A stretch of 64,000 bases of DNA from Luteimonas sp. RC10 (GTDB taxonomy: Bacteria; Pseudomonadota; Gammaproteobacteria; Xanthomonadales; Xanthomonadaceae), in the NCBI RefSeq assembly GCF_014192745.1, contig NZ_JACHYJ010000006.1, positions 1 to 64,000 on the forward strand, written 5' to 3'. Both the position numbers and the translations under genes were made by a program. Positions within the stretch are counted from its first letter, which is position 1; every line of letters starts with the position of its first letter. Below, one piece after another: positions 29,577 to 44,122 of this stretch. Under the pieces are notes generated by a model, which was given only the letters and a program-made list of their open reading frames with translations, was not told the origin of the DNA and did no database searches.

Positions 29577-30911
29577 TTGAAAACCGTCCATACGCTTTCG
29601 CTGGCGATCGCGCTCGCCATCGCGCCTGCTCTGGTGCAGGCCCAGGCCACCGATCCCGCACCGCTGTCGATCGGCGGCGAGGTGCGCGGTGAGATCACCA
29701 GCCGCTCCAGCCTCAACCACCAGGACGGCTCGCGCAGCCAGCTCTACCGCGTGGATCTGCGCGAGGGCGAAGTCGCCACGTTCAAGGTGACCGGCGCGCT
29801 GCGCGCGCGGCTGGCGGCATTCCTGGACAATGAACTGGTCGGTTCGTCCAACGACCGCGGCGAGACCGCGTCGCTGACGATCCGGGCCCGGCGCGCGGGC
29901 CGCTACACGATCGCCGTCAGCGGCACCGACGCCTCGTCGTACGGCCCCTACACGCTGATCTCCTCGCGTGTGGACACCTACAACGGCCAGGCGCTGCGCG
30001 TCGGTTCGACCATCGGCGACTGGACCGATGGCGAGCGGGAGCTGCCGTTGCAGATCGACCGCGACGGGATCTACACGATCGACATGATGTCCGATGACTT
30101 CGATGCGGTCCTGGCATTGGATGGACCGGGCGTCTCGGTCAGCAACGATGACGGCGGCGAGGGCAGCAACGCGCGTCTGACGCTGCGTCTGGCCCCGGGC
30201 CGCTATCGCCTGACTGCCAAGCGCTACGGCAGCGAAGGTGCCAGCGGTGCCTACCGCATCAGTGTCACCGCGTCGAGCTTCGAGACCGGCGACCTGCGCG
30301 AAGGCGGTGAGCTGGCGATCGGGTCGACGGTCACCGGCCTGTACGCCGGGCGCCCGCACACCTATCGCTTCACGCTGCCGCAACGCCGGGTGGTCCGCCT
30401 GGACATGCGCAGCGACGAGATCGATCCGCTGATGCGACTGTCCGGCCAGGGCGTGCAGAAGGAGGACGACGATGGCGGCGAACGCCTCAATGCGCGCATC
30501 GGCATGCTGCTCGAAGCCGGCACCTACACGCTCGAGGCCGACAGCGCGACGCCCGGCGCAGGCCCCTACACGCTGTCGCTGACCGCGACCGAAGTGCCGG
30601 AAGGCGCAGGCGGCGGTGCGCTGACGATCGGCCGCCCGGTCGAGACCGCCCTGCTGCCCGGCATGACCGACCGCTGGTCGTTCGAGGTCCGCAGTGCCGG
30701 CGACTACGCGATCGAGATGCGCTCCAGCCAGATCGACAGCTACCTGTCGCTGACCAAGGACGGCAACGAGGTGGCCAGCGACGACGACGGCGCCGGTGGG
30801 CTCGATGCCCGGATCGTCCAGCGGCTCCAGCCCGGTCGCTACGTGGTCGAGGCTTCCGCGCTCGATGGCGACGCCGGCGGCCCGTACCGCATCCTGCTCG
30901 AACGCCGTTGA
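29577..30911 (+). CDS. Secreted protein with tandem PPC-like beta-sandwich repeats
   Basis: A 444-residue exported protein. It starts at TTG 29577 behind AGGGAG, giving signal peptide LKTVHTLSLAIALAIAPALVQAQA. The mature part is about four repeats of roughly 100 residues resembling pre-peptidase C-terminal (PPC) domains: each has a D-Y/L...DDDGG or NDDGGEG turn, then NAR(L/I) and a PGRY or AGTY strand, and ends with GPYT or GPYR. No catalytic domain is attached, unlike most PPC proteins. It lies alone between recJ and prfB. Function unknown; a cell-surface or carbohydrate/protein-binding role is plausible. Confidence 0.7.
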   Translation: MKTVHTLSLAIALAIAPALVQAQATDPAPLSIGGEVRGEITSRSSLNHQDGSRSQLYRVDLREGEVATFKVTGALRARLAAFLDNELVGSSNDRGETASLTIRARRAGRYTIAVSGTDASSYGPYTLISSRVDTYNGQALRVGSTIGDWTDGERELPLQIDRDGIYTIDMMSDDFDAVLALDGPGVSVSNDDGGEGSNARLTLRLAPGRYRLTAKRYGSEGASGAYRISVTASSFETGDLREGGELAIGSTVTGLYAGRPHTYRFTLPQRRVVRLDMRSDEIDPLMRLSGQGVQKEDDDGGERLNARIGMLLEAGTYTLEADSATPGAGPYTLSLTATEVPEGAGGGALTIGRPVETALLPGMTDRWSFEVRSAGDYAIEMRSSQIDSYLSLTKDGNEVASDDDGAGGLDARIVQRLQPGRYVVEASALDGDAGGPYRILLERR

Positions 30912-30967
30912 GGCGGCATCCCGGTCGGCGCTGTGCGCCGGCCGGGACTGCCGGGTGCGCGGCTTGC

Positions 30968-30973
30968 TAGAAT
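30968..30973 (+). promoter_or_regulatory. Probable extended -10 promoter of prfB
   Basis: TGCTAGAAT at 30965-30973 includes an extended TGn and TAGAAT -10. It would give a leader of about 27 bases before the prfB ATG. Confidence 0.5.
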
Positions 30974-31005
30974 CCCCGGCTCTTTACGCGAGTCCCACCG
31001 CACTC

Positions 31006-32134
<1,129 letters not shown>

Positions 32135-32359
32135 GTGCTGCGCTGCGGATCGGTGCGATGACCGCCGATCCGGCGCACGCCGCCCTGCGCCACCGGGCGT
32201 GCGCCCGGCGCAGGAACGGGAGCGATACCCGCGCAGCCGGTCCATGCCCCTGGCGCCCAGCGCCTGCGGGCAGGATCGTGCCCAACTGCACGTCGTCCCG
32301 TTCCGATCCGTTTTCTCCGCGTCGATCCGCGGCCAACACCTGATTTTTCCGAGACCCTC

Positions 32360-33880
<1,521 letters not shown>

Positions 33881-34016
33881 GACCGGCGGCGATCCAACGG
33901 CCACCGGCGCTTCGATGCATCGCTGAATACGATTTCCCCTGTTGCTGGCAGGGCGCGCTAAGATCGGCCAAGCGCGATGCCACCGGTATTTCGCGCATCG
34001 TCAGAAGGGGCCTGCG

Positions 34017-35069
34017 TTGAACATCGTGATCGTCGACGACCAGACGTCCGCGCGAACCATGTTGCGGCATATCCTCGAGGACATCAGCCCGGAGCTCGAT
34101 GTCTTCGACTTCGAGGATCCGGAGCAGGCGCTGGGCTGGTGCGACAGCCACCGCGCCGACCTGTTGCTGCTCGATTACCGGATGCCGGGCATGGACGGGC
34201 TGGAGTTCGCCCGCCGCTTCCGCAAGCTGCCGCCGCATCGGGATGTCCCGGTCGTGCTGGTCACCGTGGTCGGCGACGAGCCGATTCGCCAGGCTGCGCT
34301 CGATGCCGGCGTCATCGATTTCCTGGTCAAGCCGGTGCGCCCACGCGAGCTGCGGGCCCGCTGCCGCAACCTGCTGCAGTTGCGTCAGCAGGCCGAATCG
34401 GTCAAGCAGCGGGCGCTGTCGCTCGAGCAGCGGCTGCTGCGCAGCATGCACGAGGTCGAGGAACGCGAGCGCGAGACCCTGACCCGGCTGGCCCGCGCGA
34501 TCGCCTATCGCGATGCCAGCACCAGCGCCAACCTCGAGCGCGTGGCCGCGGTCGCGGGCATGGTCGCCGAGGCGATGGGGCTGTTCGAGGACGAGGTGCG
34601 GATGATCGAACTGGCCGCGCCGCTGCACGACATCGGCAAGATCGCGATGCCCGATGCGATCTTGATGAAGCCCGGACCGCTGGACGAGGCCGAACTGGAC
34701 GTGATGCGGCAACACCCGCGGATCGGTTACGAACTGTTGAGCGACAGCCACAACCGGTTCGTCCAGCTCAGCGCCAGCATCGCATTGCGCCATCAAGAAC
34801 GCTTCGACGGCAGCGGCTACCCCGATGGGCTGTCGGGCGAGCAGATCCCACTCGAGGCGCGCATCGTCGCGGTGGCCGACGTGTTCGATGCGCTGGTCTC
34901 GCGTCGCCCTTACAAGCGCGCCTGGTCGATGGACGAGGCGCTCGAGTACATTGGGCACAACAGTGGACGCGCGTTCGATCCGCGCTGCGTGGAGGCGCTG
35001 CTGTCGAACCGGGCGCGGCTGGAGGAGATCTGCGCACGCCTGGACCGGACCGCGACCCGGCTGCAATGA
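34017..35069 (+). CDS. rpfG: RpfG, HD-GYP cyclic-di-GMP phosphodiesterase response regulator
   Basis: A 350-residue response regulator. The N-terminal receiver has phosphate-acceptor Asp53 in [10 protein letters not shown]. The C-terminal HD-GYP domain has HD at 204-205 ([10 protein letters not shown]) and GYP at 267-269 ([10 protein letters not shown]). It degrades cyclic di-GMP when phosphorylated through RpfC, linking DSF sensing to virulence or enzyme output. Start is TTG 34017 after AGAAGGGG; the upstream frame has no homology. rpfC begins 1 base after its stop. The rpfH found between them in Xanthomonas campestris is absent. Confidence 0.95.
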   Translation: MNIVIVDDQTSARTMLRHILEDISPELDVFDFEDPEQALGWCDSHRADLLLLDYRMPGMDGLEFARRFRKLPPHRDVPVVLVTVVGDEPIRQAALDAGVIDFLVKPVRPRELRARCRNLLQLRQQAESVKQRALSLEQRLLRSMHEVEERERETLTRLARAIAYRDASTSANLERVAAVAGMVAEAMGLFEDEVRMIELAAPLHDIGKIAMPDAILMKPGPLDEAELDVMRQHPRIGYELLSDSHNRFVQLSASIALRHQERFDGSGYPDGLSGEQIPLEARIVAVADVFDALVSRRPYKRAWSMDEALEYIGHNSGRAFDPRCVEALLSNRARLEEICARLDRTATRLQ

Positions 35070-35070
35070 C

Positions 35071-37203
35071 GTGAAAGGCGTCGTGCGCTGGATCGGCAGC
35101 CGCCTGGCAGGGCGGCCCGACAGCGAGCATGGCCAGGCGGCCGTGCGCCTGGTCATGCTGTGCGTGATCTATGCCTACCTCCAGCTCGTGGTGGGCCGCC
35201 ACCCCGAGGTCGCTCGCGAGCTGCGCCTGTCGGAGGCTTATCTCGCGGTCGAGGTCGCAGTCGCATTGGGCATCGCCGGTTGGCTGCTGTGGCGCCCCGG
35301 CGTCTCGCATCCGCGCCGGGTGCTGGGCATGTTGGCCGACTACAGCCTCATGGGTGTGGGCCTGTACCTGCTCGGCGACCTGCTGGCCTGGTTGTACGTG
35401 GTGATCATGTGGGTCACGGTCGGCAACGGCCTGCGGTTCGGGCCGCGCTACCTGTACGCGGCGATCGGGTTTGCGGTGATCACGTTCGGGGTCGCGATCG
35501 CGACCACCCCGTACTGGCAACAGCACAACCTGCCGTTGGCGCTGGGCCTGCTCGCCGGCTTGGTCGCGGTCCCGCTCTACCTGAGCTCGCTGTTGCGTGC
35601 ACTCACCGATGCCACCGCCGCCGCGCGGGCCGCCAGCGAGGCCAAGAGCCGGTTCCTGGCCAACATGAGCCATGAGTTCCGCACCCCGCTCAACGGCATC
35701 GTGGGCATGTCCGAATTGCTGGTGACCACGCCGCTGAGTGCGGAGCAGCGCGAAAGCGCGCTGGTCATCCAGACCTCGGCCAAGGCCCTGCAGGCCCTGG
35801 TCGACGATGTGCTGGACCTGTTCAAGATCGAGGCCGGCAAGTTCCAGCGCAACGACAGCGCCTTCGCGCTCCACGACCTGGTGCGCGGCATCGAGGTCAT
35901 GCTCGGGCCAAGCGCGCAGGCCAAGGGGCTGGCGCTGGCCTCGTCGATCGCCGACGACGTGCCCGCTACGCTGTATGGCGACAGCAACCGCCTGCGGCAG
36001 ATCCTGGTCAACCTGTTGTCGAATGCGATCAAGTTCACCGAGCGCGGCGAGGTCACGCTCGCGATCTCCACCGTGGAGGCGGGGCCTGAGCGGGTGCGGG
36101 TGCGGTTCTCGGTCCGCGACACCGGCATCGGCATCGCCCCCGATGCCCTGGTCCGTATCTTCGATGCGTTCGAGCAGGTGGACTCGGGCCTGGGGCGGCG
36201 CTACGGGGGCACGGGCCTGGGGACCACGATCGCCAAGGGCCTGGCCGAACAGATGGACGGCAGCATCCAGGCCGAAAGCCAGCCGGGGCAGGGGTCGCAC
36301 TTCTGGGTGGAGTTGCCGTTCGGCCGCGTGGCCGGCGATGCGCCAGCGCGTCGGGCGGGGGAGGGCAACGTGATTGCGTTCGCCGATCCTTTTGTGCGCC
36401 ATCGGGCCCGGGTCGCGCCGCTGCGCGTGCTGGTCGCTGACGACCAATCGGCCAATCTGATGGTGCTGCGCCGCCTGCTCGAGCGTGCCGGGCACCGCCC
36501 GCTGCTCGTCGACGATGGCGAAGCCGTGCTCGATGCGCTCGAGCGCGAGCACTTCGATGCGGTGATCACCGATCTGCACATGCCCGGCGCCGACGGCCTG
36601 GACGTCCTTCGGCAGACCCGCGTCATCGAGGCGGGCAGCGGCCGGCGCACGCCGTTCATCGTGCTGACCGCCGACGCCACCGCCGAGGCGCAGGAGAACT
36701 GTCGACGTGCGGGCGCGTTCGCCTATCTCACCAAGCCGGTGGTCATCGAGCGCTTGCTCGAAACGCTGGCCGAGATCGCACCGGGTGTGGAGGCTGGGCG
36801 ACGCGCGTCCGACCTGCGGCCGCGAGTGGATCGGATGTCGACACCGGTGATCGACGAGATGCGCGACATGGGATTCGACGAGGCGTTCATCCGACGCTTC
36901 CTGTCGGAATGCGCGCGCGACGCGCGCAAGTGCCTGGTCGACCTGGCGGGCGCATCGGACGCGGGACGATGGGACGAAGTGCGCGACCTGTGTCACGCGC
37001 TCAAGGGCACGGCCGCCAACCTCGGCGCCTCCGAACTTGAGGCGCAGGCCTCCCGGGGCATGCGGATGCCGTCCGACCGCCTGGCCATCGAATGGCGGCT
37101 GTTGCTGCAGGGGCTGGGTCGGGCGCTCGACGACGCGCTGGAGGCGCTGCGGGTGCGCGGTGATCTGCCACGGATCGGCCTGCCCGGGTCAGACGCCGTC
37201 TGA
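35071..37203 (+). CDS. rpfC: RpfC, DSF-sensing hybrid histidine kinase
   Basis: A 710-residue inner-membrane hybrid kinase. About five N-terminal membrane helices (residues 25-180, for example [16 protein letters not shown] and [18 protein letters not shown]) form the sensor. His201 ([13 protein letters not shown]) is the kinase acceptor; the ATPase domain has NLLSNAIKF and [12 protein letters not shown]. The receiver has Asp501 ([12 protein letters not shown]), and the C-terminal HPt domain has His642 ([12 protein letters not shown]). The start is GTG 35071. In Xanthomonas RpfC senses the DSF signal, passes phosphate to RpfG and restrains RpfF. It runs tail to tail against rpfF. Confidence 0.95.
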   Translation: MKGVVRWIGSRLAGRPDSEHGQAAVRLVMLCVIYAYLQLVVGRHPEVARELRLSEAYLAVEVAVALGIAGWLLWRPGVSHPRRVLGMLADYSLMGVGLYLLGDLLAWLYVVIMWVTVGNGLRFGPRYLYAAIGFAVITFGVAIATTPYWQQHNLPLALGLLAGLVAVPLYLSSLLRALTDATAAARAASEAKSRFLANMSHEFRTPLNGIVGMSELLVTTPLSAEQRESALVIQTSAKALQALVDDVLDLFKIEAGKFQRNDSAFALHDLVRGIEVMLGPSAQAKGLALASSIADDVPATLYGDSNRLRQILVNLLSNAIKFTERGEVTLAISTVEAGPERVRVRFSVRDTGIGIAPDALVRIFDAFEQVDSGLGRRYGGTGLGTTIAKGLAEQMDGSIQAESQPGQGSHFWVELPFGRVAGDAPARRAGEGNVIAFADPFVRHRARVAPLRVLVADDQSANLMVLRRLLERAGHRPLLVDDGEAVLDALEREHFDAVITDLHMPGADGLDVLRQTRVIEAGSGRRTPFIVLTADATAEAQENCRRAGAFAYLTKPVVIERLLETLAEIAPGVEAGRRASDLRPRVDRMSTPVIDEMRDMGFDEAFIRRFLSECARDARKCLVDLAGASDAGRWDEVRDLCHALKGTAANLGASELEAQASRGMRMPSDRLAIEWRLLLQGLGRALDDALEALRVRGDLPRIGLPGSDAV

Positions 37204-37209
37204 CCCGGG
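37183..37209. terminator. Bidirectional hairpin between rpfC and rpfF
   Basis: CCCGGGTCAGACG (37183-37195) and CGTCTGACCCGGG (37197-37209) are perfectly complementary over 13 bp with a single central base. The hairpin overlaps the last codons and stop of rpfC and ends 13 bp before the rpfF stop, so it could close both convergent transcripts. There is no T-run, so it may also act as an RNA-stability structure. Confidence 0.6.
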
Positions 37210-37222
37210 GGCCGTGTTGCGC

Positions 37223-38140
37223 TCAGCCGCCGACGGCGGTGCGCCCGACCTCAGCCGGTGCGGGCTGCAGCCGCTGTTGCGCGCGGACCAGGCGTTCCAT
37301 CGTCCGCAGATGCCGTGCCTCGAGCTGCAGGGCGGTATCGACCCAGATATCGGTGATGCGGACCAGTTCGGCGAGCGGGATCGGATGGGCGCCGTCGCGG
37401 ACGCGGTGCAGCGCCAGACGCGCGGTGGCGATCCGTCGATGCTTGCGGATCTGCTCGTGGACCGCCTGCACGCCTTCCCCAGGCTCGACCAGCACATCGA
37501 CCAGGCCGAGCCGGTGCAGGTCCTCGCTGCTGTACATGGTGCCGCACAGCATCATCTCCTCGGCGACGTGCGGGCTCACCCGTTGGGCCAGGAGCGAGTA
37601 GGCCCCCATCCCCGGGAACAGGCCGAACAATACCTCGGGGAAGCCCATCTGGACGCCGCGCTCGGCGACGATGGTGCGGCAGGCCAGGGCGAGTTCCAGG
37701 CCGCCGCCCAGCGCATCGCCCTGGACAAGCGCGATGGTGTGGGCGTTGGGGTGCAACCGGGTCTGCAGCAGGTGGATGTTGTCGACGCATTGCCGGGCGT
37801 AACGGGTCAGGGCCTCACGGTCGCGCAGTCGGATCAGGTCCACGAACAGCTGCAGGTCGCCGCCCAGGTTGTACACCGGGGCATCGGAGGCCAGGACGAT
37901 ATGCGACAGATGCGCAGGCGCGACCCGGGCCCGCTCAGAAATCTGCTCGATGCTCGCCTGGGCGAACAGCCGCAGTTCGCGAAGCAGTCCGGGAGAGAAG
38001 CAGGGCCGGTAGTCAGGCTGCGCACTGGCCGGCTGCGCATGCATGAAGCACCAGTGCGCATCGCTGGAAGCGTCGTGGTGCAGGCGGAGGAGTGATGGCG
38101 CGGCAGCGCCTTCGCGACGAATGGGTTCGATGGTGTGCAT
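37223..38140 (-). CDS. rpfF: RpfF, DSF synthase (enoyl-CoA hydratase/thioesterase)
   Basis: A 305-residue crotonase-family enzyme that makes the diffusible signal factor, a cis-2-unsaturated fatty acid. The crotonase core includes SDAPVYNLGGDL, GDALGGGLELALACR and GFPEVLFGLFPGMGAYSLL. The two catalytic glutamates of Xanthomonas RpfF (E141, E161) correspond here to Glu149 and Glu169, with the same 20-residue spacing. Ribosome site AGGGGATTTTCA precedes the ATG at 38140. It is convergent with rpfC and lies 167 bp downstream of rpfB on the same strand. Confidence 0.95.
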   Translation of the reverse strand: MHTIEPIRREGAAAPSLLRLHHDASSDAHWCFMHAQPASAQPDYRPCFSPGLLRELRLFAQASIEQISERARVAPAHLSHIVLASDAPVYNLGGDLQLFVDLIRLRDREALTRYARQCVDNIHLLQTRLHPNAHTIALVQGDALGGGLELALACRTIVAERGVQMGFPEVLFGLFPGMGAYSLLAQRVSPHVAEEMMLCGTMYSSEDLHRLGLVDVLVEPGEGVQAVHEQIRKHRRIATARLALHRVRDGAHPIPLAELVRITDIWVDTALQLEARHLRTMERLVRAQQRLQPAPAEVGRTAVGG

Positions 38141-38307
38141 TGAAAATCCCCTGAAACGGGGTTCGCACCGTCGGGCGCCGGTGCAAACCCGCGTGGATGC
38201 TGAATCGCCCGATGCGCGCTCTATGCGCGCATCGGGGCGTCAGGGCAATGGCTTCAATGGCTTGCAGGCACTTTGGGACGGATATCGTCTCAAAAGTGTG
38301 ATCGATA

Positions 38308-39987
38308 TCACGATTCGGGGGCGGCTTCGCGGAGCTCTCGGCGCAGGATCTTGCCGACGTTGGTCTTGGGCAACTCGCTGCGGAACTCCACGATGCGCGG
38401 GTGCTTGTAGCCGGTCAGGTGCTCGCGGGCATGGGCCTTGACCTGGTCGGCGGTCAGGTTGGGATCCTTGCGCACGATGACGACCTTGACCACCTCGCCC
38501 GAGCGCTCATCGGGCACGCCGATCGCCGCGACCTCGAGCACGCCGGGCATCATCGCGATCACGTCCTCGATCTCGTTGGGATAGACGTTGAAGCCCGAGA
38601 CCAGAATCATGTCCTTCTTGCGGTCGACGATGTAGAAGTAGCCACCGGCATCCATCCGCGCCATGTCGCCGGTATGCAGCCAGCCCTCGGCATCGATCGC
38701 GTCTGCGGTGTCGTCCGGGCGCTGCCAGTAGCCCTTCATGACCTGGGGCCCGCGGATGCACAGTTCGCCGACCTCATCGACCGGCAGTTGCGCGCCGTTC
38801 TCGTCCTTGATGCAGGCCTCGGTGGAGGGCACCGGCAGGCCGATCGAGCCGTTGTAGTCGGCCAGCGTCATCGGGTTGATGCAGGCCGCAGGCGAGGTCT
38901 CGGTCAGGCCGTAGGCTTCCACCAGCGTGGTGCCGGTGACCGCCTTCCAGCGCTCGGCCACCGCGCGCTGGACGGCCATGCCGCCGCCCAGGCTCAGATG
39001 CAGGCGCGAGAAGTCCACCTGGTCGAACCCGGGCGTGTTGAGCAGGCCGTTGAACAGCGTATTGACGCCGGTGATCGCGGTCATGCGGATGCCCTTGAGC
39101 TCCTTGACGAAGCCGGGCATGTCGCGCGGGTTGGTGATCAGATGGTTGTGGCCGCCGAACTCCATGAACACCAGGCAGTTCGCGGTCAGCGCGAAGATGT
39201 GATAGAGCGGCAGTGCGGTGACGATCAGTTCCTCGCCGCGCTTGGCGTTGGTGCCCAGCCACGCCGCCGCCTGCTGCATGTTGGCGACCATGTTGCGATG
39301 GGTGAGCATCGCACCCTTGGCCACGCCGGTCGTGCCGCCGGTGTACTGCAGGAACGCGATGTCCTCGTGCGCGATCGCAACCTCGGGCAGCGTGTGCTTG
39401 CTGCCGCGCGCGAGCGCTTCGCGGAAGCGGATCGCGCCATGGATGGTGTAGTCGGGCACCATCTTCTTGACGTGCTTGACCACCAGATTGACGATCGCGC
39501 CCTTCGGGAAGCCGAGCAGGTCGCCAAGGCCCGTGGTCACGACCTGCTTGATCTGGGTGTCGGCGATGACGTCCTGCACCGTCTTGCCGAAGTTGTCCAT
39601 CACCAGGATCGCCGCGGCGCCGGAGTCGACCAACTGGTGGCGCAGTTCGCGGGCGGTGTACATCGGATTGGTGTTCACCACCGTCAGCCCCGCGCGCAGG
39701 ACGCCGAAGATGGCGATCGGATACTGCAGGCAGTTGGGCATCATGATCGCGACGCGGTCGCCCTTCTTGAGCTTGAGTTCGCCCAGCAGGTAGGCCGCGA
39801 ACTGCCGGCTGTAGGTGTCGAGCTCGCCGTAGGTGAGGGTCTTGCCCATGTTCGAAAACGCGGGCTTGTCGCGGTACTTCGCGATCGCTTCATCGAGGAC
39901 CGCGGGGACCGAGGGGTACTCGTTGGGATCGATTTCGGCGGGGATGCCCGCAGGGTAGTTCGCCAGCCACGGGCGTTGGTCGGTCAT
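38308..39987 (-). CDS. rpfB: RpfB/FadD, long-chain fatty acyl-CoA ligase
   Basis: A 559-residue ANL-family ligase that activates fatty acids with CoA. Motifs: ATP-binding P-loop IAFLQYTGGTTGVAKGAMLTH, the A5-type YGLTETSP, A7/A8 GWLHTGDMARMDAGGYFYIVDRKKDMI and the C-terminal catalytic lysine in LPKTNVGKILRREL. In Xanthomonas RpfB is the FadD homologue beside rpfF, implicated in fatty-acid turnover and in changing the DSF pool. It has GGAGAAGACCG before the ATG at 39987. Upstream lies acnA on the same strand. Confidence 0.94.
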   Translation of the reverse strand: MTDQRPWLANYPAGIPAEIDPNEYPSVPAVLDEAIAKYRDKPAFSNMGKTLTYGELDTYSRQFAAYLLGELKLKKGDRVAIMMPNCLQYPIAIFGVLRAGLTVVNTNPMYTARELRHQLVDSGAAAILVMDNFGKTVQDVIADTQIKQVVTTGLGDLLGFPKGAIVNLVVKHVKKMVPDYTIHGAIRFREALARGSKHTLPEVAIAHEDIAFLQYTGGTTGVAKGAMLTHRNMVANMQQAAAWLGTNAKRGEELIVTALPLYHIFALTANCLVFMEFGGHNHLITNPRDMPGFVKELKGIRMTAITGVNTLFNGLLNTPGFDQVDFSRLHLSLGGGMAVQRAVAERWKAVTGTTLVEAYGLTETSPAACINPMTLADYNGSIGLPVPSTEACIKDENGAQLPVDEVGELCIRGPQVMKGYWQRPDDTADAIDAEGWLHTGDMARMDAGGYFYIVDRKKDMILVSGFNVYPNEIEDVIAMMPGVLEVAAIGVPDERSGEVVKVVIVRKDPNLTADQVKAHAREHLTGYKHPRIVEFRSELPKTNVGKILRRELREAAPES

Positions 39988-40083
39988 TCGGTCTTCTCCC
40001 TGATGAAGGCCGTCACTCGAAGCGGTGAGCGTACCTGCGCAATCGCGTTCGATTGGAGCACAGGCTTTCCAGGCGAGGCAAGG

Positions 40084-40165
40084 CGCGGCGCGGCAGCCGC
40101 GCCGCGTATGCGCACGCCGCGCGCGTGTCCCCGCCGACTGCCCGCCGCGCTGCGGCGGCGGGCAG
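40084..40165 (-). terminator. Two strong hairpins after acnA
   Basis: Downstream of the acnA stop on the minus strand are an 11-bp perfect stem with arms CTGCCCGCCGC (40138-40148) and GCGGCGGGCAG (40155-40165), and a second 11-bp stem with a one-base loop, arms CGCGGCGCGGC (40084-40094) and GCCGCGCCGCG (40096-40106). They plausibly separate acnA from rpfB transcription. No long T-run follows. Confidence 0.5.
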
Positions 40166-40185
40166 GGTGCGTGCCCGATCCGGGC

Positions 40186-42945
<2,760 letters not shown>

Positions 42946-43096
42946 GGAGGAGCTCCTGTCGCGGTTGCTGGCGGTGACGCAGCCGGGCTGGTCATGGCGT
43001 GCTGCATGCGGCCGGACGTCGGCCCGGTCTGTGACGGATGGGCGGGTGTCACCGTATCGATCCGGTCAGTGTAGATCGCACGGCGTGGCGGAGGTG

Positions 43097-44014
43097 TCAT
43101 CGCCGCGAGGCCGTGGCCGGATCCTGCCAGGTGCTCTTGAGCATTTGCAGGAACCGTTCGGCCGCCGGCGACAGCATCGCACCGCGCCGCCGCACGATGC
43201 CGATCGTACGTGACACCACCGGGGGCGCGATCTCGCGGGTCACCAGGATGGAGTGTTCCTCCTGCGGCGTGGCCATCCGTGGCAGCACCGAGATGCCGAC
43301 GCCGGCCTCGACCAGGCCCAGCGACGTCGACAGATGGGTCACCTCGTAGAACCAGCTCAGCTTGAGGTTCTCGCGCGCCAGGGCGCCGTCGAGCAGAGTG
43401 CGGTTGCCGCTGGTGCGATGCACGGTGATCAACGGGTGCTGGGCGATGTCGTGCCAGGTCACGCGGCGCTTCTTCGCCAGCGGATGATCGCGGCGGCAGG
43501 CGAGCACGAACGGGTCCTCGACCAGGACGTCGAACTCCAGCTCGGGGTCGGACGCGCCCATGAAGTTCACCCCGAACTCGACCTCGCCGCGCTCGACCGC
43601 CTGCAGGCCCTCGGTGGCCGGGATGTCGAGGATCCGGAAGCGGACATTGGGATGGTCCTCGTGGAAGCGGGCGATGACGCTGGGCAGGAAGTAGAACGCC
43701 GCGGTCGGCAGGCAGGCGATCGTGACCTGGCTGCCGCGGCCGTCGTCGACGCCGCGCGAGGAGAACAGCGAGCCGTCGAACTCCTCGATCATCCGCCGCA
43801 CCAGCGGCAGCAGGTTCTGCCCGACCGCGGTCGGCGCGACGCTGCGCGTGGTGCGCTCGAGCAACGGTGCCCCGACGGCATGTTCGAGCTTCTGGATGCG
43901 CCGGCTCAGCGCCGGTTGCGAGACATGCAGCGCCTCGGCGGCGCGATGGAAGCTGCGGGTATCGGCGACGAGCAGGAAGGCGCGCAGATCGAGAATTTCG
44001 CAATTAATGCTCAT
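43097..44014 (-). CDS. LysR-family transcriptional regulator
   Basis: A 305-residue LysR protein. The N-terminal helix-turn-helix is LRAFLLVADTRSFHRAAEALHVSQPALSRRIQKLEHAVGAPLLERTTR; the effector-binding domain covers residues 90-295. It diverges from the PrpF/GalD-type isomerase gene across a 108-bp gap that contains a textbook ATTGAT-N11-ATCAAT operator, so it most likely controls that gene and the transport genes after it. The inducer is unknown; by analogy to LysR regulators it is likely the substrate or product of the pathway. Confidence 0.92.
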   Translation of the reverse strand: MSINCEILDLRAFLLVADTRSFHRAAEALHVSQPALSRRIQKLEHAVGAPLLERTTRSVAPTAVGQNLLPLVRRMIEEFDGSLFSSRGVDDGRGSQVTIACLPTAAFYFLPSVIARFHEDHPNVRFRILDIPATEGLQAVERGEVEFGVNFMGASDPELEFDVLVEDPFVLACRRDHPLAKKRRVTWHDIAQHPLITVHRTSGNRTLLDGALARENLKLSWFYEVTHLSTSLGLVEAGVGISVLPRMATPQEEHSILVTREIAPPVVSRTIGIVRRRGAMLSPAAERFLQMLKSTWQDPATASRR

Positions 44015-44088
44015 ATCGGATCAATCATCCAGAAGAAAGCAATTCACAGATCAATTCGGCCCATGACAAGATCGGAACGAATCGAATT

Positions 44089-44111
44089 ATTGATTCGATA
44101 TACATATCAAT
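44089..44111. promoter_or_regulatory. LysR-type operator between regulator and isomerase genes
   Basis: ATTGAT (44089-44094) and ATCAAT (44106-44111) form an inverted repeat around 11 bases, the T-N11-A architecture of LysR binding sites. An overlapping inverted repeat with arms CGAATC and GATTCG lies at about 44079-44098. It sits 12 bp before the isomerase ATG. Confidence 0.65.
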
Positions 44112-44122
44112 CTGGCCGCGCC

